Assembly (NCBI GenBank): GCA_002730475.1
Contig: PCAG01000002.1
Coordinates: 11,628 to 45,716 of the forward strand
Direction of reading: 5' to 3'
DNA: 34,089 bases
Origin: Spirochaetales bacterium
Lineage (GTDB): Bacteria > Desulfobacterota_D > UBA1144
Part shown: positions 7,292-14,131 of the stretch, piece after piece
Numbering within the stretch: the stretch's first letter is position 1
Layout of the letters: every line of letters begins with the position of its first letter
Translations under genes and position numbers: made by a program
The notes under the pieces: generated by a model
What the model saw: the letters and a program-made list of their open reading frames with translations, nothing else
Told to the model about the DNA's origin: nothing
The model's database searches: none

Positions 7292-7594
7292 ATGGCAAAA
7301 TCAATTAGACCCTTAGGGGATAAAGTTTTAGTGGAAAGGATGGAGGCGCTGGAGACAACGGAGGGAGGAATCATAATACCCGATGCTTCCCAAGAAAAGC
7401 CCTTAGAAGGAACGGTTATTGCAGTTGGAAAAGGAAGGGTGGACGAAAAAGGAAAGCTGACCCCTTTAACTGTTAAAAAAGGAGACAAAGTTCTTTTTAG
7501 CAAGTATGGAGGAGGGGAAATCTCCATTGATGGCCAAGACCTTTTAATACTTGAAGAAACTGATATTTTAGCGGTTCTTGAAAACACTATTTAA
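7292..7594 (+). CDS. groES: Co-chaperonin GroES
   Basis: GroES caps the GroEL folding chamber. The 100-residue product shows IRPLGDKVLVERM, the mobile-loop tripeptide GGIIIPDAS, and the C-terminal KVLFSKYGGGEISIDGQDLLIL, and has normal length. No groEL follows: the gene ends inside the convergent cofC, overlapping its 3' end by 27 bases. Thus groEL must lie elsewhere, which is unusual since groES and groEL are usually one operon. It has its own TATAAT and a strong Shine-Dalgarno, and is preceded by npdG on the same strand. Confidence 0.97.
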   Translation: MAKSIRPLGDKVLVERMEALETTEGGIIIPDASQEKPLEGTVIAVGKGRVDEKGKLTPLTVKKGDKVLFSKYGGGEISIDGQDLLILEETDILAVLENTI

Positions 7595-8215
7595 TAAATA
7601 TTCTGTGGTTAGGTTTTTTGTCTTAGGGAATCTAACTAAAGGCGCTAAGTCTTCCAGGCGGTCTACGTCTAGGGCGATGTTTGGGTTTTCAACAACTAAA
7701 TATTTCACACCTTTTTCCTCAAAAGCTTGAACGTGTTTTTTTAAACTTCCAGGCCCAAAGAATGAAGGTATCACATCTGGCGGACCCCTTAATAGAGCAT
7801 TTGTTCCTGTGCCACTTTCTGAAGGCACAATGACACATGATTTATTCATAAGCGCGTAATTAAAAATCTCATCGATATCTTCAGATTTAACAAGCGGTAT
7901 ATCGGCTGGAACTCTTAGTATTTTTTCGGCGCCTAATGAGATGAGATGTTTGGATGCCCAGTCCACAGAGACGCTCTCATTTACCTGGTTTGTTTCAAGG
8001 AGAACCTCAATCCCAATCTTGTTCGCCACTTCTATTGCTTCTTCGTCTTTTGTCACGATAAAATTTTTATCTGAAATTTTCGATCTTTTTACTTGCCATA
8101 AAACATCTTCGAGCATACAGCGTACGATGTTTAGTGTAACCGTATCAGACAAATCTTTTCTCATACGAGACTTCGCCTCTTTGAAATTTTTAAAGGAGAT
8201 GATAATAAAATTCAT
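7568..8215 (-). CDS. cofC: 2-phospho-L-lactate (or PEP) guanylyltransferase CofC
   Basis: CofC activates 2-phospholactate, phosphoenolpyruvate or a related acid with GTP for transfer to the deazaflavin in F420 synthesis. The 215-residue protein has the nucleotidyltransferase start IIISFKNFKEAKSRM, the metal-site region RVPADIPLV (about residues 101-109), and the family signature GTGTNALLRGPPD followed by FGPGSLKKH. The substrate cannot be read from the sequence. The 3' end overlaps groES by 27 bases. A TATAAT on the minus strand at 8234-8239 lies 18 bases upstream of the ATG, and no clear Shine-Dalgarno is visible. Other F420 genes (fbiC, cofD, cofE) are outside this window. Confidence 0.88.
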   Translation of the reverse strand: MNFIIISFKNFKEAKSRMRKDLSDTVTLNIVRCMLEDVLWQVKRSKISDKNFIVTKDEEAIEVANKIGIEVLLETNQVNESVSVDWASKHLISLGAEKILRVPADIPLVKSEDIDEIFNYALMNKSCVIVPSESGTGTNALLRGPPDVIPSFFGPGSLKKHVQAFEEKGVKYLVVENPNIALDVDRLEDLAPLVRFPKTKNLTTEYLLNSVFKNR

Positions 8216-8261
8216 AAATCTAAAACTGAGGTTATTATAAACTAGTCACATAGAGATTTGA

Positions 8262-8267
8262 TACAAT
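8262..8267 (+). promoter_or_regulatory. Predicted leaderless -10 element of xthA
   Basis: TACAAT is followed by AAAATT and then the xthA ATG, the same six-base spacing as at prmC and proC. There is no Shine-Dalgarno. A convincing -35 hexamer is not seen. Confidence 0.5.
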
Positions 8268-8273
8268 AAAATT

Positions 8274-9035
8274 ATGAGAATATTCTCCTGGAACGTAAAC
8301 GGAATTAGGGCTGTTAGGAACAAAGGCTTTCTCAAGTTTGTTAAAAAATTCAACCCCGATATTCTGTGTCTACAAGAAATCAAAGCAGAAGAGTCCCAGC
8401 TTTCCGAAGACCTAACTAACATACCAGGCTACTCTTCGTGCTTTAACTCGGCCAAAACCAAAAAGGGCTACTCTGGAGTTGCTATTTATTCAAAAATCAA
8501 ACCAGTTTCCTTTGGCATAAGCCTAGATGCGGAAAAAGAATTTGATATAGAAGGAAGGAATTTGATTTTTCACTATAAAGATTTTGTGCTTTTGAATCTT
8601 TATTTTCCTAATGGGCAAATGAGTGACGAGAGGCTGGATTACAAATTGCGATTTCACGAGGCGGTTTACAATTTTACCTCAAAACTTAAACGAAGAAAGA
8701 AGAACATAATTGTCTGCGGCGACTACAATATAGCCCATAATGAAATTGATTTAAAACACCCAAAAGCGAACCAAAACACTTCGGGCTTTCTACGAATTGA
8801 GAGAGACTGGCTAGATCGGTTTCAGAAAAAAGGTTTTATGGATACTTTTCGGCATTTTTACCCCAACGAGGTTAAGTACTCTTGGTGGACTTATATGAGA
8901 AATGCGCGTCAAAACAATGTTGGATGGAGGATAGATTATTTTTGGGTCTCTGATATTTCAAAAATTAAGACGGCCGACATACACAACGAAGTGCTTGGCT
9001 CAGACCATTGTCCAGTTTCTATAAGACTTAAATAA
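8274..9035 (+). CDS. xthA: Exodeoxyribonuclease III
   Basis: An AP endonuclease and 3'-5' exonuclease of base excision repair. The 253-residue product carries the full set of endonuclease/exonuclease/phosphatase motifs: SWNVNGIRAV at the start, DILCLQEIKA with the metal-binding Glu, GYSGVAIYSK, NLYFPNG, the catalytic CGDYNIAHNEID, SWWTYMRNARQNNVGWRIDY, and the terminal LGSDHCPV with the catalytic His. It is divergent from cofC across 58 bases and convergent with dnaB, leaving a three-base gap. Family 4 uracil-DNA glycosylase elsewhere in the window generates the AP sites this enzyme cuts. Confidence 0.96.
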   Translation: MRIFSWNVNGIRAVRNKGFLKFVKKFNPDILCLQEIKAEESQLSEDLTNIPGYSSCFNSAKTKKGYSGVAIYSKIKPVSFGISLDAEKEFDIEGRNLIFHYKDFVLLNLYFPNGQMSDERLDYKLRFHEAVYNFTSKLKRRKKNIIVCGDYNIAHNEIDLKHPKANQNTSGFLRIERDWLDRFQKKGFMDTFRHFYPNEVKYSWWTYMRNARQNNVGWRIDYFWVSDISKIKTADIHNEVLGSDHCPVSIRLK

Positions 9036-9038
9036 AGA

Positions 9039-10400
9039 CTATTGGGAATTAGTATCGTCGAAGTATCCATCTGCTAGGTTCTCAAAACTAGGAATACCCT
9101 GACTGTCGAGAAACGCGAGAGATACTGTTCCCGTGGGGCCATTTCTTTGCTTCCCAATTATAACTTCGGCAATACCATCTCTTTCTTCAACGTTTCTTGT
9201 GTACGCATCTGCTCTATGAATAAATAAAACCACATCGGCGTCCTGTTCGAGGGCACCGCTCTCACGCAAATCGGAAAGCTGAGGTTTTCTGTCCGCTCTT
9301 GCTTCAGTTTGCCTACTCAGTTGGGAGATGGCTATAATAGGAATCTTGAGCTCCTTGGCCAGTGCTTTTAATGAAGATGAAATTTCCGCTATTTCTCTTT
9401 CCCTGCTTTCTGATTTAGCGGCCCCCCTCATAAGTTGTAAATAGTCAACAACCAAAAGATCAATATCTTTGTCACTTTTAAGCCTTCTTGTTCTAGCTCT
9501 TAACTCAAGAGCGGTAATTGCTGGGGTGTCGTCTATATAAATATTTGCTTTTTGCAAATCTTCCGCGGCGTCAACTACTTTCTTAAACTCTGTCTCAGAC
9601 AAATATCCCCTCCTAATGTTTCCAAAATCTATTTTTGATTTTGCGGATAGCATTCTCATCATTAATTGTTCTTTGGTCATCTCTAATGAAAAAAAGCCGA
9701 TACTCATGTCGTGTGTTAGCCCAGAATGTATGAGTATGTTTAACGCAAAAGCCGTTTTTCCCATACCAGGCCTGGCGGCCAGTATTATCAAATCAGAGGC
9801 TTGAAATCCTGCGGTCTTTTGATCCAGCTTCTTGAAGCCGCTAGCTATACCTGTTATTGCCTCTTTCCTCTTAACTAACCCTTCGATAATCTCGATAGTT
9901 GTTATAGCTAGCTCCCTAGAAGAAGAAAATCCTTGCCTTTGTTTATTTTGAGTGATATCAAATAGCTTTTTCTCTGCTTCATCTACGAATTCTTCAACAA
10001 CAATTTCGCTCATCTGGCTCTCTCTAATAATCTCCGATGCAGTTTTAATCATGTCACGCAAAATCGATTTTTCTTTTACAGATTTTGCATAATAACTTAT
10101 GTTAGAGGCGCTAGGAACGACTTCAACAAGTTGAGTTAGGTACGAACTGCCACCAACATCTTGAAGTAGGGACTTCTTCTGCTTTAGTTTTTCATATAAA
10201 GTTAAAACATCTATCGGGACCTTCTCGTCGTCTAAATCAAGCATTGCCGAAAATATCTTTCTGTGGTTAGCATCGTAGAAATCATCTATCGTGATTTCCT
10301 CAAGGGCTAAATTTATAGCGTGTTCATCCAATAGTATTGAGCCGAGGACTGCCTGCTCTGCCTCTTTGTTTTGAGGTAATGATTTGATATCGTTAGCCAT
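9039..10400 (-). CDS. dnaB: Replicative DNA helicase DnaB
   Basis: DnaB is the hexameric helicase loaded at the origin and moving with the fork. The 453-residue product has the N-terminal primase-interacting domain (NKEAEQAVLGSIL at the start) and the RecA-like domain with Walker A ARPGMGKTAFALN around residues 209-221 and Walker B LLVVDYLQLM. It also has the AISQLSRQTEARADRKPQLSD region with the arginine finger area. No intein interrupts these motifs. Upstream there is no Shine-Dalgarno; a TTGATT-N16-TAAGAT promoter ends six bases before the ATG. Confidence 0.97.
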   Translation of the reverse strand: MANDIKSLPQNKEAEQAVLGSILLDEHAINLALEEITIDDFYDANHRKIFSAMLDLDDEKVPIDVLTLYEKLKQKKSLLQDVGGSSYLTQLVEVVPSASNISYYAKSVKEKSILRDMIKTASEIIRESQMSEIVVEEFVDEAEKKLFDITQNKQRQGFSSSRELAITTIEIIEGLVKRKEAITGIASGFKKLDQKTAGFQASDLIILAARPGMGKTAFALNILIHSGLTHDMSIGFFSLEMTKEQLMMRMLSAKSKIDFGNIRRGYLSETEFKKVVDAAEDLQKANIYIDDTPAITALELRARTRRLKSDKDIDLLVVDYLQLMRGAAKSESREREIAEISSSLKALAKELKIPIIAISQLSRQTEARADRKPQLSDLRESGALEQDADVVLFIHRADAYTRNVEERDGIAEVIIGKQRNGPTGTVSLAFLDSQGIPSFENLADGYFDDTNSQ

Positions 10401-10406
10401 ATATAA

Positions 10407-10434
10407 ATCTTATAACAATTACTTTTCTAATCAA
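10407..10434 (-). promoter_or_regulatory. Predicted leaderless promoter of dnaB
   Basis: On the minus strand, TTGATT (10429-10434), a 16-base spacer and TAAGAT (10407-10412) are followed by TTATAT and the dnaB ATG. The six-base distance from -10 to ATG matches prmC, proC and xthA. An overlapping alternative -10 is TATAAG at 10409-10414. Confidence 0.5.
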
Positions 10435-10450
10435 CCGATGGTGTTATTTG

Positions 10451-11187
10451 TCAACGAGAATCGTCTTGTGCTCCCAGGTAAGACCTTAGGTATTTTACGC
10501 CAATATAAAAAAATGGAGTGTCGAGAAGCGCGAAGATAAACTTAAATATATATGCATATAAAATTAAAAAAAACAGCCCTTCAGCCTCACTTCTCGCTTC
10601 TGGCAAAGGAATAGAATGAGTCAGAAAATGGACTATGAGTATAACAGAAACCGTATCAACTAGTTGACTTATCATTGTAGACGCATTGTTTCTTATCCAC
10701 AAATACTTACCTTTGGTTAAGTTTTTAAAGAAGTGAAAGATACGGACATCAGAGTGTTGAGCAAGCAAATACGCAACCATTGATGCAAATATGGTACCCA
10801 ATGACAACTCCCTTATTGTCATAAAAGCGTCATTTGATGCTTCGCTTGAACTACTTGATGTGAACTCGGGTAAAATCCCTCCAATCCAAACAACAAAAGC
10901 AAGCCAGATATTGACAATCAATCCAGACCAAACAACTCGTGATGCTTTTTCTGGCCCGTATAACTCAGATATAAAATCTGTGCATAAAAATGTTATTGGA
11001 TACGGTAGAATGCCAATTGCGACGATTATTGGAATCTCAACCCAAAAAAAACACAGCTCAAATCCACAAATCTCGAAGTTCCCAACACATTTAGCATCGT
11101 CATTGAAGCAATAAAAATTGACGATAAGATTATAAAGACAAGAGATCTTCGTTCATCAAATATTTTTTGCGACTTCGCCGAACCCAT
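10451..11187 (-). pseudogene. yhhQ: YhhQ/VUT-family queuosine-precursor transporter, frameshifted
   Basis: Members of this family import queuosine precursors such as preQ0/preQ1. The gene starts at the ATG at 11185-11187 and reads MGSAKSQKIFDERRS and a first membrane segment through VDLSCVFFG. At a T8 run on the coding strand (11044-11051) the frame is lost and a stop follows. One extra T restores the frame, giving EIPIIVAIGILPYPITFLCT, DFISELYGPEKASRVVW and then the intact downstream part with the family signature RNNASTMISQLVDT. The repaired product is 245 residues, normal for the family, with about six membrane segments. A 156-codon open part from 10921 lacks the first segments and is unlikely to work alone. 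Sequencing error, true decay and transcriptional slippage are all possible. Confidence 0.85.
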
Positions 11188-11208
11188 AATTTTAATAGAC
11201 TACCATCC

Positions 11209-11236
11209 TTGAAAGTCTTTTCCTGCATGATAAACT
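11209..11236 (+). promoter_or_regulatory. Promoter of the CAT tRNA gene
   Basis: TTGAAA at 11209-11214 and TAAACT at 11231-11236 are separated by 16 bases, and the predicted start near 11243 lies about five bases before the mature tRNA 5' end. Confidence 0.55.
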
Positions 11237-11247
11237 GAAAGTCCATT

Positions 11248-11319
11248 GGCGGTGTAGCTCAGGGGTAGAGCGGCGCTCTCATAAGGCGTATGTCGGAGGT
11301 TCAATTCCTCCCACCGCCA
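11248..11319 (+). tRNA. tRNA with CAT anticodon, probably elongator tRNA-Met
   Basis: A complete cloverleaf is visible. The acceptor stem GGCGGTG pairs with CACCGCC. D stem GCTC/GAGC has a short D loop, the anticodon loop is CTCATAA with anticodon CAT, and T stem GGAGG/CCTCC encloses TTCAATT. The discriminator is A and CCA is not encoded. A paired G1-C72 and the lack of three consecutive G-C pairs in the anticodon stem argue against initiator tRNA. Elongator Met is the simplest call; tRNA-Ile2, whose C34 is changed to lysidine, has the same gene anticodon and cannot be excluded. The 3' end abuts the stop codon of nadA on the other strand. Confidence 0.93.
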
Positions 11320-12255
11320 TTATGACGTACTCACCATTCTGTCTATTGCTAATTTCGCCTTTGAGGCAATTTCTATAGGAACTCGGACTTCCGGTAGTTC
11401 GTTCCGAAGAGTCTCTAAAATCTTTTCAACAGTGATTACTTTCATGTGCTTGCATGTAGCACCTCTGCTTATAGGGATAAAATTTTTCTCGGGAGCAAAT
11501 TTTTTCATTCTATGAATCACTCCTGATTCTGTAGCGACAATTAGATTTTTACTACTAGAACTCTTGGCTTTTGTGACCATTGCCTCAGTAGACAAAAAAT
11601 GGACACCCTCGTCCTTGTTTTTTTCGGAGTAATACATTGCCTGAGATCCACAAGCGCATTCAGGATGGATTAAGACTTCCGATTCTGGAAACTCGTCACG
11701 TAAAGCTCGTATTTCTTCATAGGTCATTGCGGCATGCACATGACATTCCCCGGGCCATATATGGATTTTTCTACTGGTTTTCTTCTGTATATAACTCCCT
11801 AAAAACATGTCAGGCAAGAACAAAACCTCTTTATCCTCATTTATAGATTCTATAATTTTTAAAGCATTTGAAGACGTGCAACAATAATCACTCTCAGCTT
11901 TAATGTCGGCCGAAGTATTTATATATGAGACGACTATTGCGTTTGGATTTTTACTTTTCCAGTCTCTAAGCTGTTTTATATTGATTGATTCAGCAAGCGA
12001 ACACCCTGCCTCTAAATCTGGTAGTAAAATTTTTTTTTCCGGACAGAGAATTGAAGCCGTTTCTGCCATAAAATGAACTCCACAAAAAACTATTATTTCT
12101 GCGTTGACTTCTGAAGCCATTTTCGACAATCCTAATGAGTCGCCTACAAAGTCGGCTATATCTTGAACTTCGGGCACTTGGTAGTTATGAGCCAGAATTA
12201 TTGCATTTTTGGCCTTTTTTAGCTCTGATATTTCGCTTGCCGCGGACAAACTCAT
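11320..12255 (-). CDS. nadA: Quinolinate synthase
   Basis: NadA condenses iminoaspartate with dihydroxyacetone phosphate to quinolinate using an oxygen-sensitive [4Fe-4S] cluster. The 311-residue product is of the usual length, and the three cluster cysteines are recognisable at Cys85 (LEAGCSLAE), Cys171 (WPGECHVH) and Cys268 (GATCKHM). It lies four bases downstream of nadC, so the two are cotranscribed, and it closes the minus-strand NAD/KOR cluster. Its 3' end touches the tRNA gene on the opposite strand without an intervening terminator. Confidence 0.96.
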   Translation of the reverse strand: MSLSAASEISELKKAKNAIILAHNYQVPEVQDIADFVGDSLGLSKMASEVNAEIIVFCGVHFMAETASILCPEKKILLPDLEAGCSLAESINIKQLRDWKSKNPNAIVVSYINTSADIKAESDYCCTSSNALKIIESINEDKEVLFLPDMFLGSYIQKKTSRKIHIWPGECHVHAAMTYEEIRALRDEFPESEVLIHPECACGSQAMYYSEKNKDEGVHFLSTEAMVTKAKSSSSKNLIVATESGVIHRMKKFAPEKNFIPISRGATCKHMKVITVEKILETLRNELPEVRVPIEIASKAKLAIDRMVSTS

Positions 12256-12259
12256 AGGT

Positions 12260-13102
12260 TTATCTTAACACACCCATTGAGATATCTAAAAATGGAGCGG
12301 AATGTGTAATTCTACCTATGGAAACATAATCAACGTCGAGATTACGAATAGATTTAATCTTTTTAAGGGTAAAACCTCCGGAGAGTTCAATTCTCGCCTT
12401 ATTAGAGTTTCTGATTATTTTTATAGCGCTAAGAGTTTCTTTCTTGCTAAAGTTGTCCAGCATGATTTGGTCTATTTTGAATTGAACTACATCCTTAACT
12501 TGGCCTAGATTTTCCACCTCTACTGATATTTTTTTTCTACCGCTTCTTTGGGCTATTTTTTCTAAAGTTTTCTTGATGCCCCCGTGGACTCTTATATGAT
12601 TGTCTTTTACTAGAATCGATTCTGACAAATCCATCCTGTGATTTTGCCCCCCTCCGATTTGGACCGCGTATTTCTCAAGATACCTCCAGCCGGGGGTAGT
12701 CTTTCTTGTGTCCAAGATTTTTATCTTAGTTTTTTTTAATTCAGCGACATACTTATTTGTCAAAGTAGCGATGCCGCTAAGTTTTTGAAGAAAATTGAGC
12801 ACAATTCGTTCATGGGAAAGAACCAAATTTGCGGGACCTAAAATCTTTGCGACCAAAGACCCCTTTTTTATTCTTGCCCCCTCTTTGTAGTTCCATCTAA
12901 TTTTTATTTGAGCATCTATTTGTTTTGCTAAATAACTAATTATTTTGGTTCCACAAAGTATTCCGGGTTCTTTAAAGTATATTCCGGTACTAATTTTCTC
13001 TGAACCGAGGAGAAGCTTGCTGGTCGCATCTTGTGCGGATTTATCTTCTGCTATTGCAACATTTAAAAGGATGTCAACACTTTGTTTTAAAGCATTGTCC
13101 AT
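12260..13102 (-). CDS. nadC: Nicotinate-nucleotide pyrophosphorylase (quinolinate phosphoribosyltransferase)
   Basis: NadC converts quinolinate and PRPP to nicotinate mononucleotide with loss of CO2, the step after NadA. The 280-residue product has LDTRKTTPGWRYLEKYAV, GGGQNHRMDLSESILVKDNH with the conserved basic residues for quinolinate and PRPP, and the C-terminal ELSGGFTLKKI and YVSIGRITHSAP that complete the barrel. It begins seven bases after the korB stop and is followed within four bases by nadA. NadB is further upstream in the same cluster, so the whole de novo branch from aspartate to nicotinate mononucleotide is encoded here. Confidence 0.96.
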   Translation of the reverse strand: MDNALKQSVDILLNVAIAEDKSAQDATSKLLLGSEKISTGIYFKEPGILCGTKIISYLAKQIDAQIKIRWNYKEGARIKKGSLVAKILGPANLVLSHERIVLNFLQKLSGIATLTNKYVAELKKTKIKILDTRKTTPGWRYLEKYAVQIGGGQNHRMDLSESILVKDNHIRVHGGIKKTLEKIAQRSGRKKISVEVENLGQVKDVVQFKIDQIMLDNFSKKETLSAIKIIRNSNKARIELSGGFTLKKIKSIRNLDVDYVSIGRITHSAPFLDISMGVLR

Positions 13103-13109
13103 AAGAAGA

Positions 13110-14120
13110 CTATTTAACTTCCCAGGTTTCCCCTGAAGAAATTAGTTTTTCTAAATTAGGTGGAAATTTTGATTTTGCGGATTCAATTTGCGAACTAATT
13201 GACTCCTCAAAGCTCGGTTTTGACACCCTTTTTATTATCCCCATAGGGACAGGGTACTCTGGGAATCTCATGTCAGATATCATTCTAATTAACAAAGAAT
13301 TAGTTTCGTCGTAAACCACAACATTATCCGGAACGCTTCCAGCCTCAAATTCAACTATCTCAAATTTGCCATATCCCATAACAAGACCCTTGTTGAGAGT
13401 CTTTCCAAAAACAAGAGGCTTGCCGTGTTCAATTTTGATATTGTTGTCGTCGCGTATTTTTCTATCTGTAAATCCGTCAAACACCCCGTTGTTGTATATG
13501 TAGCAATTTTGATATATATGAACAAACGAGGTTCCTTTGTGCTCATATGCTTGAACAAGAATTGAAACCAGGTCCTTAACATAAGAGGCGGCAATTTGAG
13601 CGATAAAGGTCGCCCCGCATTCTACAGCAAGACTCGTTGGGTCCGCAGGATTCTCTATAGTCCCATAAGGGGCTGTTTTGTTAATCATACCTTTCTCGCT
13701 TGTCGGAGAATATTGCCCCTTTGTTAATCCATAGATCCTATTATTAAACAGCAGAATATTTAAATCAGCATTTCTTCTTAAAGCATGGATGAAGTGATTA
13801 CCCCCAATTGAAATTCCATCACCATCTCCGGTAACAACCCACACCGCCAACTCTGGGTTGGCAATCTTGAGACCTGTCGCTATAGGAAGAGGCCGACCAT
13901 GAATTGTATGGAATCCATAAGTGCCCATGTAATAAGGGAACCTAGATGAGCAACCAATTCCTGAAATAACGGCGTGCTCATTTTTTGGCCTACCAATTTG
14001 AGCCATGGCTGTTTGTACAGCTTTTAAAATCGCATAGTCCTCACAGCCTGGACACCATCTGGGTTCTACTGGGGATTTAAAATCATTTGATTTGTACTGT
14101 GCTTGTTCCGTTTCGGCCAT
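13110..14120 (-). CDS. korB: 2-oxoglutarate:ferredoxin oxidoreductase, beta subunit
   Basis: The beta subunit carries thiamine diphosphate and an iron-sulfur cluster. In the 336-residue protein the TPP motif runs from VVTGDGDGISIGG (about residues 95-107) to LLFNNRIYGLTKGQ, and cluster cysteines include Cys23 and Cys26 (RWCPGCEDY). The YSPTSEKG segment after the TPP motif is also typical. Length and motifs match the two-subunit KorAB type known from Mycobacterium, Magnetococcus-like and Bacteroidetes organisms. A related 2-oxoacid (pyruvate or branched chain) specificity cannot be excluded from the sequence alone. It is 11 bases downstream of korA. Confidence 0.9.
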   Translation of the reverse strand: MAETEQAQYKSNDFKSPVEPRWCPGCEDYAILKAVQTAMAQIGRPKNEHAVISGIGCSSRFPYYMGTYGFHTIHGRPLPIATGLKIANPELAVWVVTGDGDGISIGGNHFIHALRRNADLNILLFNNRIYGLTKGQYSPTSEKGMINKTAPYGTIENPADPTSLAVECGATFIAQIAASYVKDLVSILVQAYEHKGTSFVHIYQNCYIYNNGVFDGFTDRKIRDDNNIKIEHGKPLVFGKTLNKGLVMGYGKFEIVEFEAGSVPDNVVVYDETNSLLIRMISDMRFPEYPVPMGIIKRVSKPSFEESISSQIESAKSKFPPNLEKLISSGETWEVK

Positions 14121-14131
14121 AAACTTCTATT

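Noticed and set aside
9039..10400. Intein or group I insertion in dnaB, a common host gene
   Set aside because: Walker A, Walker B and later motifs are continuous and the length is normal.
10922..11187. A separate small gene encoding the first 55 residues up to the stop after the T8 run
   Set aside because: Its sequence is the N-terminal part of the same transporter and one base restores continuity, so it is better called one broken gene.
11248..11319. Initiator tRNA-fMet
   Set aside because: It has a paired G1-C72 and lacks three consecutive G-C pairs in the anticodon stem.
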